Of a stretch of DNA of 64,000 bases, positions 42,062 through 49,124 are shown piece after piece. The notes under the pieces are model-generated. The model had not been told where the DNA came from and did no database searches. It saw nothing but the letters and a program-made list of their open reading frames with translations. This DNA comes from Streptomyces venezuelae ATCC 10712. GTDB lineage: Bacteria; Actinomycetota; Actinomycetes; Streptomycetales; Streptomycetaceae. Position 1 is the stretch's first letter; every line of letters begins with the position of its first letter. A program made the translations under genes and the position numbers. Where the stretch lies: positions 6,142,001 to 6,206,000 of the forward strand of contig NZ_CP029197.1 in the NCBI RefSeq assembly GCF_008639165.1, read 5' to 3'.

Positions 42062-42865
42062 TCAGCCGGCGGCGTAGAGGTCTTCCGGGTTCGGGCGCCA
42101 GATCTTCGACTTCGCCGGTGCCGGCTTCATACCGTGGGCGGTGAGCAGGTGGGCCAGGTGCCGGTAGGCGGCTTCCGCCTCGGGCTCGGTGACGGCGAAC
42201 AGGGTGTAGTTGTCCGTCATCCGCACGGCCGCCCATCCGGTCAGCTGCTGGTCGACGGGGGTCATCCGGAGATTGGTCAGCATCGGGCTCAGGCCGCTGC
42301 CCGGGGCGAGCGGGTCGGGGAGCGCGGTCAGGATGCGGCGCAGCAGGGTGAGGATGCGGCCGTCGTGGACGAAGCGGGCGACGGAGGTGATCGCGTCCTC
42401 CAGAGCGACGCCGCGGCTGGCGGCGGCGACGTCGATGTCGGCGACCCAAGGCAGGCCCGCGTGCAGGTGGCGGGCGGCGGCTGCGACCGCGAGGGGCCGA
42501 CCGGCCCGCCGGTGCCAGCCGAACATCCAGGGCGGGTAGGCGTCCCGCTCCAGGACGGGCTCGATCGCGTTGCGCACCGCCCGGTGGACGATCCGGTCGG
42601 CGACCGTGGGGATGGTGACGGTGTGCCGCTTGCCCCAGGCGTCGAACTCCTCGATGCGCAGCGGCCCCGGCCGCCACGAGCCGTCGGACAGGGCAGCGGA
42701 CAGCGCCTCGATACGCGAGGGCATGCTCTGTCGGAACGTCTTCCAGGTCATGCCGTCGGCACCGGGGGAGCCGGTGCGCCCCATGCACTGGCGAGCGGCC
42801 CGCTTCAGCGCCCGCTCGCCGACGGCCTGCCGCATCAGCGAGTGCGCCGCCGTCCTCCCGCTCAC
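42062..42865 (-). CDS. Reverse-transcriptase-like protein with altered active site
   Basis: 267 residues from a GTG overlapping the upstream TGA. The fold resembles group-II-intron-like RTs: GSPGADGMTWKTF (residues 32-44), TIPTVADRIVHRAVRNAIEP (84-103), WVADIDVAAAS (140-150, where DIKGFFD is usual), GSGLSPMLTNLRMTPVDQQL (189-208, the GxxLSP block) and RMTDNYTLFA (215-224, where YADDxxx is usual). The first catalytic Asp (D143) and the first Asp of motif C (D218) remain; the second is Asn219, and the usual aromatics of motif A are replaced by Ala. There is no maturase X domain or endonuclease, and no intron RNA or retron is evident around it. It is probably a repurposed RT. Confidence 0.78.
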   Translation of the reverse strand: MSGRTAAHSLMRQAVGERALKRAARQCMGRTGSPGADGMTWKTFRQSMPSRIEALSAALSDGSWRPGPLRIEEFDAWGKRHTVTIPTVADRIVHRAVRNAIEPVLERDAYPPWMFGWHRRAGRPLAVAAAARHLHAGLPWVADIDVAAASRGVALEDAITSVARFVHDGRILTLLRRILTALPDPLAPGSGLSPMLTNLRMTPVDQQLTGWAAVRMTDNYTLFAVTEPEAEAAYRHLAHLLTAHGMKPAPAKSKIWRPNPEDLYAAG

Positions 42866-43965
42866 CTGGCCGGGCCGGTGGCGTCCAGGAAGGCCTGGGC
42901 GACAGCCGTCGGCGTGTGGGCGGCGACCTGGCGCGGCCCCTGGGCGGAGGCCGCGTGGTAGCCCGCCGGGTCGCCGAGCAGACTCGTGACCGCCTCCCAC
43001 AGGACCAAGGGCCCGCTCTCCAGCGCGGTCATCCGCCCGGCGGGCCCGGTGAGGGCCGGCAGGTGCCCGAGCCCGTAGCCGACCACCGGCGTTCCCACCG
43101 AGAGGGCCTCCGCGGCGACGTTCCCGAACGTCTCCGGGCTGGTCGAGGAGACGACCGTGACAGCCGCTCCCGCGAGGAAGCCCGGAACCTCCTGCCAGGG
43201 CAGGGCCGGAAGGATCTCCACTCCGGGCAGGCCAGCGGCCAGGGCCCGGCACTCGGCGACCACGTCGTTCTGCATGCCCGGCCAGTACTCGAATCCGGCC
43301 TCGGCCAGCACGATCTGCAGCGGCCTGCCCAGCCCGGCCGGGTACGCCTTCAGCAGTTCGGCGATGCCCTTGTGGGGCTCGGCCCGGGCCACGATCCGTA
43401 CCGGACCGCGCTCGCGCAGCTCCTCCCGCTCGTCCGGCGCCGGCGGGGTGAGCGTGTGCATGAGGGCGTTGGGGACCACGGCCCAGGTACGGGAGTCCAC
43501 GCCCTCGCGGGCCAGTTCCTCGACCATGAAGCCGCTGACCGTCAGGACCCGGCCCGGGCGGTGTTCCAGGCTGCGGTAGAGGGGGGCGTCGGTGCGCGGG
43601 ACGTGCACCATCAGCGCGGTGGCCGTGCCGGCCGGGGCCGGACTGAGGTAGCCAAGCCCCCACACCGCGTCCACCCAGCACACCAGATCCACCGCGTGGC
43701 CGTCCAGAAGCTCGCGGACCTCCCGCTCCACCGGGGCCGGATCGGCCAAGAGGGCGGTGAGGTGCTCCTCCAGCGCGGGCCGGGGCAGGGTCAGGCTGTT
43801 CAGGCGGAGCAGGCCCTCGCCGTCGGCGGGGGTTCCCGGTCCGGCGGCGATGATCAGGGCGCGGTGGCCGAGTTCGCACAGGCCGACGGCGAGCGCAGCG
43901 ACGCTACGCTCGATCCCGGCGGGCTCGTCGGGGTTGTGGGTGAGCAGGACGAAGGCGATGTTCAC
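42862..43965 (-). CDS. GT4-type glycosyltransferase
   Basis: 367 residues from a GTG overlapping the SUMF1-fold gene stop. N-terminus NIAFVLLTHNPDEPAGIERSV is the classic GT4 start. Donor half: VRIVARAEPHKGIAELLKAY and STSPETFGNVAAEALSVGTPV (E-x7-E motif). It transfers a nucleotide-activated sugar, probably onto the product of the cluster. It differs clearly from the second GT4 gene, so two sugars or one disaccharide are likely. Confidence 0.87.
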   Translation of the reverse strand: MNIAFVLLTHNPDEPAGIERSVAALAVGLCELGHRALIIAAGPGTPADGEGLLRLNSLTLPRPALEEHLTALLADPAPVEREVRELLDGHAVDLVCWVDAVWGLGYLSPAPAGTATALMVHVPRTDAPLYRSLEHRPGRVLTVSGFMVEELAREGVDSRTWAVVPNALMHTLTPPAPDEREELRERGPVRIVARAEPHKGIAELLKAYPAGLGRPLQIVLAEAGFEYWPGMQNDVVAECRALAAGLPGVEILPALPWQEVPGFLAGAAVTVVSSTSPETFGNVAAEALSVGTPVVGYGLGHLPALTGPAGRMTALESGPLVLWEAVTSLLGDPAGYHAASAQGPRQVAAHTPTAVAQAFLDATGPAR

Positions 43966-44651
43966 GGGGTGTCTCCACTGCTCGGCGAGGTAGGGGCGGT
44001 GTCTCGGACGGGCCGCAGCCCGATGCCCGGCGAGCTGATGCCAGGCGGGACGTCGTTGGCGTGGGCGCACTCGGCGTACTGGGCAAGGGAGTTGTATGAG
44101 CCGCCGCGGAGCAGGGCGACGCGGTCGCGGCGCCACGGCGCTGTCGTCCACTCCCAGACGTTGCCGCCGACATCCCAGAGGCCGTCCGGGGTGCGGCCGG
44201 CCGCATGGGCCCGGACGGGTGTGGGGAGGCCGGGACCGAGGCCGCGCAGGTTGGCGTGGCCCCGTTTCGGGGCGTGGTCGCCCCAGGGGAAGCGGCGCAC
44301 CGCGCCGGAGGCCATCCACTCCCACTCGGCGGACGTCGGGATCCGTGCTCCGAGCTGGTGGGCGAGCTGGGCGGCGTGGGGCAGTGCCAGGCCGGTGACC
44401 GGCATCCCGGCGACCGCCAGGGGCGTCGCCGCCCACCACAGCGTGCCCACCTCCTGAGCCGGGTGCCACTCCCCGGCCGCAACGGGGCCGCCGGATATGC
44501 GGATCCACTCCACCGGATCTACTGCAGCCGCTACCGTGGAGGCGTCCCGGGCAGCAGGTACGTTCCCCGGAGGAAGAACCGGTCCGCTCACCAGCACACG
44601 CGGGCTTGCCTCCGGCGAAAGACGGCCCTGTCCGGGCGCTCGCCCGCTCAC
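43962..44651 (-). CDS. SUMF1/FGE-fold protein lacking the formylglycine cysteines
   Basis: About 229 residues from a GTG overlapping the folE stop. The FGE-sulfatase (C-type-lectin-like) fold is seen in WWAATPLAVAGMPVTGLALPHA, ARIPTSAEWEWMASGA, RRFPWGD, GLWDVGGNVWEWTTAPW and LLRGGSYNSLAQYAECAHAN. True FGE enzymes carry two catalytic Cys after RGGSY; here that stretch is NSLAQYAEC, so copper-dependent oxidation of a sulfatase is not expected. Iron-dependent EgtB-like activity or a ligand-binding role is possible. The first 50 residues are Pro/Ala-rich and probably disordered. Confidence 0.82.
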   Translation of the reverse strand: MSGRAPGQGRLSPEASPRVLVSGPVLPPGNVPAARDASTVAAAVDPVEWIRISGGPVAAGEWHPAQEVGTLWWAATPLAVAGMPVTGLALPHAAQLAHQLGARIPTSAEWEWMASGAVRRFPWGDHAPKRGHANLRGLGPGLPTPVRAHAAGRTPDGLWDVGGNVWEWTTAPWRRDRVALLRGGSYNSLAQYAECAHANDVPPGISSPGIGLRPVRDTAPTSPSSGDTP

Positions 44652-45247
44652 CGGGGACCGGCCCCGGCCGCCGCGAGGAGCTGGCCGCCGAGGGCGCCCC
44701 CGTCGGCGAAGGCGCCGCTGAGGCTGTGGCTCAGGGTGCGGGCCTGGTCCTGTCGGACGCCCCGCATACTCATGCACAGGTGCGCGCCATCGGCGACCAC
44801 CCCGACGTCTGCCGACCCGGTCGCCTTGGCCACGTCCGCGGCGACGCCGTCGACGATCCGCTCCTGGAGCTGGAGACGGTGCGCGTGCGCGCCCACGATC
44901 CGGGCGAACTTCGACAGACCGAGCACGCTTCCGAAGGGCCGGTAGCCGATCGTCAACTCCAGCCTCATGGGCATCAGATGATGCTCACACAGGCTCCAGG
45001 CGACGATGCCCCGCACTATGACGACGCGGTCGGTGCCGGCGGGCAGGTCCTCCTCGAAGACGGTGTCCGTCCGTCCGGGGTCGTGGTCGAGGAACTCCGT
45101 CCACCAGCGGGCGAACCGCTCCGGGGTGCCCTGCAGCCCCTCACGCTGCGGGTCTTCACCTACAGCTTCCAGGAGTTGCCGGCACAGGTCGGCGACCCGC
45201 TCGCCATCCACGCGCGGCCGCGGGATCGGGTTGTCCAGGCTCGTCAT
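44648..45247 (-). CDS. folE: GTP cyclohydrolase I
   Basis: 199 residues. It converts GTP to 7,8-dihydroneopterin triphosphate, the entry step for preQ0 (and folate). Zinc ligands: Cys and His in WSLCEHHLMP and the Cys in HLCMSMRGVRQ. The substrate-binding block is TIGYRPFGSVLGLSKFARIV. The ATG is in the sequence TGATG with the upstream WbqC gene. A cluster-borne FolE beside QueD/QueE/QueC, as in toyocamycin and sangivamycin clusters, shows that preQ0 supply is dedicated to this locus. Confidence 0.95.
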   Translation of the reverse strand: MTSLDNPIPRPRVDGERVADLCRQLLEAVGEDPQREGLQGTPERFARWWTEFLDHDPGRTDTVFEEDLPAGTDRVVIVRGIVAWSLCEHHLMPMRLELTIGYRPFGSVLGLSKFARIVGAHAHRLQLQERIVDGVAADVAKATGSADVGVVADGAHLCMSMRGVRQDQARTLSHSLSGAFADGGALGGQLLAAAGAGPR

Positions 45248-45951
45248 CAGGCGCTGGCCTTCGTCTCGGTCCGCGCACCGGCACGGAGAACGGAAAGGGC
45301 GTTCGGGCCCTCGTGCAGCAACAGGTCCAGGGCGCTCAGGCCCGGCCGCCATCCCGGCGCGCTGCCGTAGAGGGGATGGGAGTACGTGGCCACCTCGACC
45401 GTGATGGCGTGCTCGGCCAGGAGGCGGTGGTCGAGGTAGGCCAGCGCGCCGGTCCCCACCCGCAGGCGCGTCGCGCCCCGCTGGCGGCAGAGGTTGATGA
45501 GCATGTCGGTCTGCCGGCCCTCGGGGGGCAGATCGCTGGTCCTGACCATCGGAACGGGCAGGCCCAACGCGTCGAGCAGCAGCCGCAACAGCGCCTCGTT
45601 CAGGTGCGCAAGCTGCGTCCACGACGTCCGGTAGACGGCTTCGAGAGCCTCCCGGTGCTCAGGCCAGTACGGAGAACGCCCGTACGCCTGGCCGAGGCTG
45701 CGCCAGTGCCGCCCGGCCCAGACGCCGTCGGCGACCTGGGTGTCGGCGATGCTCTGGCCGAACCGGCGGCGCACCGGCACGGTCATCCTGACCGGCTCGG
45801 GATTGCCCCGGATGTAGTTGCGGTTCTGCCAGCCCCGTTCGCTGAACTGCACATGGTCCAGCAGGACCAGTTCGTCCGCGTCGGCCAGCCGCGAGAAGTA
45901 GCCGGGCCAGGGCAGGTAGGCCGGCTGGTGCGCGACCAGTACGCCGCCCAT
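45247..45951 (-). CDS. WbqC-family protein
   Basis: 234 residues. The WbqC signature is complete: VLVAHQPAYLPWPGYFSRLADADELVLLDHVQFSERGWQNRN in overall pattern, then MTVPVRRRFGQSI and a long helical half with HLNEALLRLLLDALGL. WbqC-like proteins occur in O-antigen and antibiotic clusters and are linked to modification of amino sugars; a biochemical activity is not settled as far as I know. It lies between the PIG-L deacetylase and FolE with 1-nt overlaps. Together with PIG-L it could process an N-acyl amino sugar. Confidence 0.86.
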   Translation of the reverse strand: MGGVLVAHQPAYLPWPGYFSRLADADELVLLDHVQFSERGWQNRNYIRGNPEPVRMTVPVRRRFGQSIADTQVADGVWAGRHWRSLGQAYGRSPYWPEHREALEAVYRTSWTQLAHLNEALLRLLLDALGLPVPMVRTSDLPPEGRQTDMLINLCRQRGATRLRVGTGALAYLDHRLLAEHAITVEVATYSHPLYGSAPGWRPGLSALDLLLHEGPNALSVLRAGARTETKASA

Positions 45952-46649
45952 CAGCACGCCATCCGGTAGGCAACGAACGCCTCCGCCCGCTCGGCGCCGC
46001 ACGCCGCACCGGTCGCCAGGTCGATCGCCCGGATCCGCTCCAGCGACCGAGGGTGGTCCCCGTCGCGCAGCTCGCGGGCATAGCACTCCAGCGCCTTGTC
46101 CTTCACCGCCGCCGTGGCTGTGATGTCGACCCACACGGTGGGCCGGGGAAGCTCCCGGCCCCAGGCGTGATCCTCGGGACCGTGGAAGCCGAGAACCATC
46201 CGGGGCCAGTGACGCAGCGCCCCGCTGGGCCGGGCGGCCGCGAATGCGGCCTGGTGAACGACCTGGTGGTCCTGGTGGACGGCTCCTGCCGCCGGGATGA
46301 GGAGCGCGGCCGGCTCCAGCGCGGCCAGGGACAGGTCCGGGCCGGCCTCGATGAGCCGGACCAGTTCCGCGACGTGACCGGCGAGGTCACCGGCCGGGGT
46401 GGCGTCACTCCAGGCGATGCGGCGGCCGCTGACGCCCAGGACGTCACAGGCCGCGTCGAACTCGTCCTGCCGCAGGCGGCTGTCGGTGGGCGCTCCCCAC
46501 CGCGGCTGGGTCAGGCACGCCACGGCCAGGACGTGCACGGCGATGCCCGCGGCGGTGAGGCGGGCGATGGTGCCGCCGGCGCCGAGGGTCTCGTCGTCGG
46601 GGTGCGGGGCGACGGCCAGGACGCGGTCGCCGGGGTTCAGGCCGAACAT
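45951..46649 (-). CDS. PIG-L family deacetylase
   Basis: 232 residues from an ATG after GAGGAGG. The zinc-binding motif is AVAPHPDDETLGAGG (residues about 12-26) and a second ligand region is GAVHQDHQVVHQAAF. It is a GlcNAc-conjugate deacetylase relative (MshB, BshB, LmbE). Its start lies 52 bp after the phosphoribosyltransferase gene, the first gap in the operon. With two glycosyltransferases downstream, deacetylation of a transferred N-acetyl amino sugar is a reasonable guess. Confidence 0.88.
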   Translation of the reverse strand: MFGLNPGDRVLAVAPHPDDETLGAGGTIARLTAAGIAVHVLAVACLTQPRWGAPTDSRLRQDEFDAACDVLGVSGRRIAWSDATPAGDLAGHVAELVRLIEAGPDLSLAALEPAALLIPAAGAVHQDHQVVHQAAFAAARPSGALRHWPRMVLGFHGPEDHAWGRELPRPTVWVDITATAAVKDKALECYARELRDGDHPRSLERIRAIDLATGAACGAERAEAFVAYRMAC

Positions 46650-46701
46650 GGGCCTGCCTCCTCTTGATCCGTGGAAGGGGGACGGGCGGGAACATTGGCG
46701 G

Positions 46702-47271
46702 TCAGGCACGGGGCCGCGGCGGCCTTGCACGGGTGCGTAGACCGGTCAGCGGGGGCAGGGCTTCGATGCGGCCGTTGTCCGGCTCGGGCTCCCACGGGAA
46801 GTGGACCCAGTCGGCGACGTCCCAGCCCCAGCTGTCGAGCCGGTAGTCGGTGCCCTCGTTGCGGCAGAGCACAGCCGTTCGGACCTCGGACGGGCTCACC
46901 GTGATGGTGAGCATGTCCACGACCGCGCGCAGGGTCGCCCCCGAACCGCAGATGTCGTCGACGACCAGCAGCGGGGAGGAGACCGGCAGCGTGGCGAGCG
47001 CGTCCTGGTTGTACTCGTGGTCGAGGAGGATCCGGCCGGTGGCGGCCTGCTGGATGCCCTCGGGCTCGTTGTGGCGGGCCCGGACGACGACGGCCGGGAC
47101 ACCGAGCTGCCCGGCCACGGTCTCGGCCAGGCGAATACCGCCGCGGGCGATGCCCAAGACGGCTGCCGGCGACCGCTCGGCTTCCTGGTCCGCGATCAGG
47201 CACGCCGCGGCGAGGAACTCGTCACGGGTGAGCTGCCAGACGCGGCGATTCTCGAAAATGCGGGTGGTCAC
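46702..47271 (-). CDS. Phosphoribosyltransferase
   Basis: 189 residues from a GTG overlapping the DUF6884 stop. The PRPP-binding loop is LLVVDDICGSGATLRAVVDML; the pyrophosphate loop is VLGIARGGIRLAE. This is the type I purine/pyrimidine PRT fold. In toyocamycin biosynthesis ToyH attaches ribose phosphate to preQ0; this gene could do the same to the preQ0 made by its neighbours. The sequence also resembles unassigned PRTases (hypoxanthine/xanthine type), so base specificity is inferred. Confidence 0.85.
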   Translation of the reverse strand: MTTRIFENRRVWQLTRDEFLAAACLIADQEAERSPAAVLGIARGGIRLAETVAGQLGVPAVVVRARHNEPEGIQQAATGRILLDHEYNQDALATLPVSSPLLVVDDICGSGATLRAVVDMLTITVSPSEVRTAVLCRNEGTDYRLDSWGWDVADWVHFPWEPEPDNGRIEALPPLTGLRTRARPPRPRA

Positions 47272-47717
47272 GGCCAGCTCCAGGAATCGAGGACGGAGTG
47301 GATCTCTGCGTGGCGTTCCATGGGGTCGGTGATCAGACGTGTCCTGGCCACCGGGACCGGGCCCAGCACCTGGGCGTACGGGGGCTCCATCAGCAACAGG
47401 GCCTCGGAGGAGGGGAACCGGGCCAGATGCCGGCGCAGGACATTGGGCGCCGTCTCTGCCAGAACGCGTGCCCGCTCCTCGGTCATGGGCTGCTCGTACG
47501 TGGAGACGGGCGCGTCGGCGGTGACCAACCCGTACAGCGCCGACAGCACCAGGACCCGGGCCCGTAGCCCGCTGTACCCGGTGACCCTGTCGCGGATGAG
47601 CGGGACGACCCACCCCTCGTACAGGTCGAGCGCGGGCACCGGGTCGGTGGTCACCCGCTTCTCCTTGCAGCACGCCACGACCACCAACCCGCCCGGGCCG
47701 CCGTGTTCAGCGGCCAC
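47268..47717 (-). CDS. DUF6884 protein
   Basis: About 149 residues from a GTG inside the end of queE; GTG 47726 is an alternative start. It has the DUF6884 pattern: GLVVVACCKEKR near the start, YEGWVVPLIRDRV, VLVLSALYGLVTADAPVSTYE and a C-terminal helix. The Cys pair and the ALYGLV block are shared with proteins found in phage and in deazaguanine-related loci. The function is not known to me. Tight coupling to queE and the PRTase suggests a step in deazaguanine transfer or nucleotide handling. Confidence 0.75.
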   Translation of the reverse strand: MAAEHGGPGGLVVVACCKEKRVTTDPVPALDLYEGWVVPLIRDRVTGYSGLRARVLVLSALYGLVTADAPVSTYEQPMTEERARVLAETAPNVLRRHLARFPSSEALLLMEPPYAQVLGPVPVARTRLITDPMERHAEIHSVLDSWSWP

Positions 47718-48423
47718 GCTCGTCACCCCACAGCAGCACATGCAGGCGGGTGCCGAGCCGGTAGCCCCGCTCACGTACCGGGCCCTCCAGGGTGCGCATC
47801 CCCGCGAGGATCACCTCCGGATCCGTGCCCTCCGGCATCACCGAGATGTCGGTCAGGGCGTAGGCCGCTTCCAGCGCGGCGATCTCCGCCAGCTCGGCCG
47901 CCTCGGAGACGACGAACTTGAATCGGGACCGGCCGGTGGTGACGAAGGCCCGCAGAACGTCGGGGACGAGCCGCCGCGTCTCCGGCATGGCCGCGCCGAA
48001 TCGGGACAGCTTCGGGGAGACGTTGAAGTAGGGGCCTGCCGCGACCAGAGCCTCGGAGGGGGCGATGGTGCCGTTCGTCTCGATCTCCACCGTCCGTCCG
48101 GCGGCCCGCAGTCCCTTGACCAGCTCGGTCAGGCCGGCCATCTGAATCAGCGGCTCGCCGCCGGTGACGACCACCAGGTCCTCGGGCTGGTCCAGCGCCC
48201 ACGCGAGCAGCTCCTCGACGTTCTCGTAGTGGGCCTCCTTGCGCAGGTCGAATCGCGTCGTGTCCCAGGTGTACGGGGTGTCGCACGGCGAGCAGATGAG
48301 GTTGCACAGGGCGAGACGGATGAAGCACGCGGGCACGCCGGTGCTCGGGCCCTCGCCCTGAACCGTGCCGCCGAACTTCTCCGAGACCCGAAGGCGTAAG
48401 CCGGTGTGCTGCAGCGTGCTCAC
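47707..48423 (-). CDS. queE: 7-carboxy-7-deazaguanine synthase (radical SAM)
   Basis: 238 residues from a GTG overlapping the queD stop. The radical-SAM cluster motif CX3CX2C is in CNLICSPCDTPYTWD, with SEKFGGTVQGEGPSTGVPA before it and VVVTGGEPLIQ after it; these are QueE hallmarks. It converts 6-carboxytetrahydropterin to 7-carboxy-7-deazaguanine using SAM and Mg2+. It is the third step of the preQ0 pathway encoded here. Confidence 0.95.
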   Translation of the reverse strand: MSTLQHTGLRLRVSEKFGGTVQGEGPSTGVPACFIRLALCNLICSPCDTPYTWDTTRFDLRKEAHYENVEELLAWALDQPEDLVVVTGGEPLIQMAGLTELVKGLRAAGRTVEIETNGTIAPSEALVAAGPYFNVSPKLSRFGAAMPETRRLVPDVLRAFVTTGRSRFKFVVSEAAELAEIAALEAAYALTDISVMPEGTDPEVILAGMRTLEGPVRERGYRLGTRLHVLLWGDERGR

Positions 48424-49124
48424 GCCGGGCCTCCCATGTACTCGGCCCAGCTGGTCTCCGTCTCAGAGATCCGCACGCACGTGCCATCCCAGCCGGGGCC
48501 GCCCATGGCTCGGTCGGTCAGCCACTGCGAGAAGTACTGGGCGAGGTTCTCCGACGTCGGGTTCAACCCGGGAATCACCTGGTTCAGCACCTTGCCGTGT
48601 ATGGCGCTGCGCAGGTGGTTCCGCAGCAGCACGGGGACGTCCCCGAGCCGGGGGACGGCGGAGACGGGCACACTGAGCATGTAGGAGTGGCCGTGCAGGC
48701 GCCCGCACGGATGTCCGTCGCGGAGCCCGTGCAGCTGGTGCGACGCCTCGAACGAGGCGAACGCAGCCGACGGGAGAGCCTGCGGCCTCCCGGTCCGCAC
48801 CCGGACATCTTCCAGCACGGAGACGACGTCGGCTGGCAGGTGGCTCTTCGCCCACCCGAGGAGGTGCCGTGCGAGCCCCTCGTTGGAGACGTCCTCGACG
48901 TAGTCGTTGAGGACCTGGTGGTCGAGCGTCCCGTCGATGTACCGCTTGAGCGGGGCCAAGTCGCCGAAGTCGGCGACGAACCCCTCCGGGGTCAGCCTCA
49001 TGGAGGTGAGCACGGCCTCCGCGGTGAACGAGTGGCCGTCATAGGTGCCGCCGTCGAGGCGTCGCGTGGCCTCGAAACGGAAGCTCTTCCCGATCCGGAA
49101 GAGGGGCTGCTGGGTGCTGCTCAT
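48420..49124 (-). CDS. queD: 6-carboxytetrahydropterin synthase, two-domain form
   Basis: 234 residues, about twice the usual 120. The N-terminal half has FRFEATRRLDGG, YDGHSFTAEAVL, FVADFGDLAPLK and TLDHQVLN. The C-terminal half has FEASHQLHGL, PCGRLHGHSYML, IHGKVLN and LNPTSENLAQYF plus VRISETE. The zinc histidines (H129, H144, H146) and the catalytic Cys140 are only in the C-half; the DFGDL and LDH blocks are only complete in the N-half. So it looks like an internal duplication with complementary loss. It makes CPH4 from dihydroneopterin triphosphate. The ATG overlaps the queC stop. Confidence 0.9.
   Translation of the reverse strand: MSSTQQPLFRIGKSFRFEATRRLDGGTYDGHSFTAEAVLTSMRLTPEGFVADFGDLAPLKRYIDGTLDHQVLNDYVEDVSNEGLARHLLGWAKSHLPADVVSVLEDVRVRTGRPQALPSAAFASFEASHQLHGLRDGHPCGRLHGHSYMLSVPVSAVPRLGDVPVLLRNHLRSAIHGKVLNQVIPGLNPTSENLAQYFSQWLTDRAMGGPGWDGTCVRISETETSWAEYMGGPA

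Noticed and set aside
42866..43879. Long N-terminal extension of the RT-like protein (605-codon frame)
   Set aside because: It overlaps the GT4 gene out of frame and is Gly/Arg/Pro-rich. The GTG overlapping the GT4 stop gives a natural start.
42062..44651. Diversity-generating retroelement (RT-like gene near a SUMF1-fold protein)
   Set aside because: The SUMF1/CLec fold is the commonest DGR target, so this was considered. I saw no near-copy of the SUMF1 3' end around the RT-like gene (no template/variable repeat), the RT block is GSGLSP with MTDN and not the DGR pattern, and no Avd gene is present. A search for 60-150 bp near-repeats differing at adenines would settle it.
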